Part shown: positions 41,552 to 42,095 of the stretch, one piece after another
Numbering within the stretch: the stretch's first letter is position 1
Layout: each line of letters starts with the position of its first letter
From: Bacteroidales bacterium
Lineage (GTDB): Bacteria; Bacteroidota; Bacteroidia; Bacteroidales; UBA3824
Length of the DNA stretch: 42,095 bases
Direction of reading: 5' to 3'
NCBI GenBank assembly: GCA_017541145.1
Contig: JAFXZT010000022.1
Coordinates: 1-42,095, forward strand
Notes under the pieces: generated by a model
The model's database searches: none
What the model was told of the DNA's origin: nothing
Seen by the model: only the letters and a program-made list of their open reading frames with translations
Translations under genes and position numbers: made by a program

Positions 41552-42095
41552 GTCGAAGAGCATATTCCATTAGAACAAGGATTAAGACTAGGTGCTACGT
41601 ATCCGTCAGACAGTGGATTAGCAAGTCGAAGAGCATATTCCATTAGAACAAGGATTAAGACGACCGTTTTCTGCAATCATTACTTTATTAAGAAACGGTC
41701 GAAGAGCATATTCCATTAGAACAAGGATTAAGACCCTACTTTCCACTTATATATAGCAGATTATAACGTCGAAGAGCATATTCCATTAGAACAAGGATTA
41801 AGACAATCAGTCAAGATTGATTCAATTTCAAACTGATTAGTCGAAGAGCATATTCCATTAGAACAAGGATTAAGACTACCCTTCTTCATTAATCGAAGAG
41901 AGGTATTCCGGTCGAAGAGCATATTCCATTAGAACAAGGATTAAGACTTTATAATGGTCGCGATACATCACAACCCACCTATAGTCGAAGAGCATATTCC
42001 ATTAGAACAAGGATTAAGACTCGGCCTGAGCCTCGGCTTCAGCTTTTTTGTCGGCGTCGAAGAGCATATTCCATTAGAACAAGGATTAAGACTGA
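41552..42095 (+). CRISPR. CRISPR array, 8 repeats visible, continues beyond the window
   Basis: Eight identical 37-bp repeats start at 41552, 41625, 41698, 41768, 41840, 41911, 41984 and 42056. Each begins GTCGAAGAGCATATTCC and ends CAAGGATTAAGAC. The seven complete spacers are 36, 36, 33, 35, 34, 36 and 35 nt; an eighth begins at 42093. The last eight bases, ATTAAGAC, resemble the ATTGAAAC-type 5' handle of Cas6-processed crRNAs (types I and III), which supports + strand transcription from the AT-rich left side. No repeat degeneration is seen, so the leader-distal end probably lies outside the window. No cas gene is in view, so the subtype cannot be fixed. Confidence 0.97.

Overview
The window looks like a chromosomal segment of an anaerobic Bacteroidota bacterium, probably order Bacteroidales. 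The evidence is AT-rich DNA, no Shine-Dalgarno sites, many promoters of the Bacteroidota type (TTTG, about 19-21 nt, TAnnTTTG), a cargo protein with a type-B C-terminal signal for the type IX secretion system (T9SS), class III fructose-1,6-bisphosphatase, a Dcu-type C4-dicarboxylate carrier, and AraC-controlled TolC/HlyD/ABC-2 export genes. No rRNA, complete insertion sequence or prophage is visible. The species cannot be named from the sequence alone.

Layout. 1-766: edge-truncated Rpn/PD-(D/E)XK transposase-like gene (-). 912-3752: Ca2+ P-type ATPase (-). 4093-6075: fbp (+). 6144-8153: topoisomerase III (-). 8328-10877: two unknown membrane proteins that appear to share one repeated unit (1 copy + 2 copies). 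10900-17813: an export operon (TolC, HlyD, two ABC-2 permeases) flanked by two related AraC regulators, with a 21-bp-period direct repeat in front of the operon. 17939-18028: candidate small RNA with its own promoter and terminator. 18585-20735: lipoprotein that joins a fimbrillin-like domain to a GH5 glycosidase. 20883-22331: Dcu carrier (-). 22979-23179: small XRE regulator. 23679-23881: tRNA-Ser(GCT) and tRNA-Lys(CTT) (-). 24056-26812: large T9SS cargo.

26814-39435 holds the most interesting set. A degenerate SpoIIE/PP2C protein next to a DUF721 gene (-) faces a (+) cluster of two large sensor-phosphatases (YfiR-like domain, coiled coil, TM, PAS, SpoIIE) and a SiaB-like kinase. After an ABC-F gene, a DUF368 polyprenyl-phosphate translocase and a THUMP methyltransferase-like protein that lost its catalytic motifs, a second SiaB-like kinase and a SiaC-like phosphoprotein follow. 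Together these form a partner-switching circuit like Pseudomonas SiaABC, but with new sensor domains, two kinases and no diguanylate cyclase (SiaD) in view.

39689-41227 encodes a Tim44-like protein with two zinc ribbons. The window ends inside a CRISPR array (8 repeats of 37 bp, spacers 33-36 nt) with no cas gene in view. The repeat's last 8 bases resemble a Cas6-type crRNA handle, so transcription is probably left to right from an AT-rich leader at 41228-41551. Function calls rest on recognised motifs and family memory, since no searches could be run.
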